From NCBI GenBank assembly GCA_023392475.1, contig JAEVZA010000352.1:1-6322 (forward strand): DNA of 6,322 bases, in the 5' to 3' direction. Below are positions 5,132 through 6,322 of this stretch, in pieces. Under the pieces are notes generated by a model, which was not told where the DNA came from, did not search any database, and was given only the letters and a program-made list of their open reading frames with translations. Made by a program: the position numbers and the translations under genes. Within the stretch, counting starts at the first letter, position 1, and the number at the start of each line of letters is the position of its first letter. The stretch comes from Actinomycetes bacterium (GTDB taxonomy: Bacteria > Actinomycetota > Acidimicrobiia > Acidimicrobiales > Microtrichaceae).

Positions 5132-6283
5132 GTGCTCCGATTCACCGAGGAACACCACCTGTTCCGCCAGACCGTGCGCGAGCTGGTCCAGAAGGAGATC
5201 GACCCCTACGCGGACGACTGGGAGCGCTCGGGGGACTTCCCGGCGCACGACCTCTTCCGCCGCTTCGGCGAGCTCGGCCTCCTCGGCCTCGAGTACGACC
5301 CGGCCTACGGGGGCGGGGGAGCGGACCACGTCTTCACGATGATCCTCGGCGAGGAGCTCGGCCGGTGCGCCTCCCTCGGCGTGTCGATGGCGGTGTCGGT
5401 GCAGACCGACATGGCCACCCCGGCGCTGCACCGCTTCGGCAGCCCCGAGCTGAAGGAGCGCTACCTCCGCGGCGCCATCAGCGGGGAGCTCGTGACCTCC
5501 ATCGCGGTGTCCGAGCCCGACGCCGGCTCCGACGTCGCCGGCATCCGCACCCGGGCCGTGCGCGACGGCGACGAGTGGGTCATCAACGGCGCCAAGATGT
5601 GGATCACGAGCGGCACCCAGTCCGACTGGCTCTGCCTGCTCTGCCGCACCTCCGACGAGGGCGGCTACCAGGGCATGTCGCAGATCGTCGTCGAGACCGG
5701 CACGCCGGGCTTCGCGGTGAGCCGCAAGCTGGACAAGCTCGGGATGCGGGCCTCCGACACGGCGGAGCTCACCTTCACCGACGTGCGGGTCCCGGTCACC
5801 AACACCATCGGCGAGCCCGGCCGCGGCTTCCAGCAGCAGATGGCGCAGTTCCAGAACGAGCGGATGATCGCCGCCTACCAGATGGTCGGCGCCACGGAGC
5901 TCGCCCTCGAGCGGACGATCGCGTACCTGAAGGAGCGCCAGGCCTTCGGCGCCCCGCTGCTGGCCAACCAGGCGCTGCAGTACGAGCTGGCCGACATCGC
6001 CGCCGACCTCGACATGGCCCGCCACCACAACTGGGCGGCGGTCGCGGCCTACCTGGACGGGGAGGACATCACCCGCCAGGCCACGGTCGCCAAGCTGAAG
6101 ACGGCCCGACTCGCCCGGCGCATGGCCGACGTCGCCGTGCAGTTCCACGGGGGCATGGGCTACGTCGAGGAGAACTGGCCGGCCCGCTTCTTCCGCGACA
6201 CCCGGTTGTGGTCCATCGGGGGAGGTGCGGACGAGGTCATGCTCCGCACCCTCGCCCGCATGAACGACATCACCGTCGACTGA
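5132..6283 (+). CDS. Acyl-CoA dehydrogenase, citronellyl-CoA dehydrogenase (AtuD)-like
   Basis: This 383-aa cytosolic flavoenzyme is full length for the family and catalyses FAD-dependent alpha,beta-dehydrogenation of an acyl-CoA, passing electrons to electron-transfer flavoprotein. The all-helical N-domain (1-120) is followed by the first family signature AVSEPDAGSDVAG (125-137), the beta-domain with WITSG (157-161), and the C-terminal helices with the second signature QFHGGMGYVEE (337-347) and a matching Arg352/Asp356. At the usual Glu376 position of short/medium-chain enzymes it has Gly (SIGGGADEVM, 361-370). Glu243 in FQNERM instead lines up with Glu254 of isovaleryl-CoA dehydrogenase as catalytic base. 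VQTDMATPAL (90-99), LDKLGMR (200-206) and SIGGGADEVML closely match AtuD of the acyclic terpene pathway as I recall it, so a branched or isoprenoid acyl-CoA substrate is plausible. The GTG start has GGAG 5 nt upstream (5123-5126). It is transcribed alone as far as the window shows. Confidence 0.9.
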   Translation: MLRFTEEHHLFRQTVRELVQKEIDPYADDWERSGDFPAHDLFRRFGELGLLGLEYDPAYGGGGADHVFTMILGEELGRCASLGVSMAVSVQTDMATPALHRFGSPELKERYLRGAISGELVTSIAVSEPDAGSDVAGIRTRAVRDGDEWVINGAKMWITSGTQSDWLCLLCRTSDEGGYQGMSQIVVETGTPGFAVSRKLDKLGMRASDTAELTFTDVRVPVTNTIGEPGRGFQQQMAQFQNERMIAAYQMVGATELALERTIAYLKERQAFGAPLLANQALQYELADIAADLDMARHHNWAAVAAYLDGEDITRQATVAKLKTARLARRMADVAVQFHGGMGYVEENWPARFFRDTRLWSIGGGADEVMLRTLARMNDITVD

Positions 6284-6322
6284 GGGCGAGCCGGTTCGGC
6301 GGTACGGACCCGGCCCCGGCAG

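Noticed and set aside
6284..6322. GC-rich tail after the dehydrogenase as a terminator.
   Set aside because: Only short, scattered CCGG pairings with no clean stem-loop or T-run before the window ends.

Overview
The window is about three-quarters G+C, is densely packed with genes, uses GTG starts freely and has third-codon positions that are nearly all G/C. This points to a high-GC actinobacterium. The gene content and style would suit the Acidimicrobiia, but that placement is an inference. No rRNA, tRNA, CRISPR, insertion sequence or phage gene was seen.

Layout, left to right. (1) A plus-strand gene, cut at its 5' end by the window edge, encodes an exported and probably lipid-anchored alpha/beta hydrolase of the CocE / X-Pro dipeptidyl-peptidase type. 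(2) A convergent junction carries a 33-bp, almost perfect inverted repeat with a 3-nt loop. (3) A three-gene minus-strand operon, read right to left, encodes a CrtQ-like family 2 glycosyltransferase, a CrtO-like acyltransferase and an HMG-CoA lyase family enzyme. Both junctions are 4-nt GTGA stop/start overlaps. (4) A divergent intergenic region has an 11-bp inverted repeat. (5) A plus-strand gene encodes a small stand-alone receiver-like protein that lacks the residues needed for phosphorylation. (6) A short hairpin and a -10-like hexamer are followed by a plus-strand acyl-CoA dehydrogenase most like citronellyl-CoA dehydrogenase (AtuD).

How they may work together. The first two operon products resemble, in order and sequence, the two tailoring enzymes of staphyloxanthin synthesis, which glycosylate a carotenoid carboxylic acid and then acylate the sugar. 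This suggests a glycosylated and acylated membrane lipid, carotenoid or otherwise. No phytoene/squalene synthase or desaturase is in the window, so the acceptor must come from elsewhere in the genome. The HMG-CoA lyase and the AtuD-like dehydrogenase belong to the leucine / acyclic-terpenoid type of branched acyl-CoA catabolism, although they lie on opposite strands in separate transcription units.

Family assignments rest on motif recognition and remembered family sequences, not on a search.
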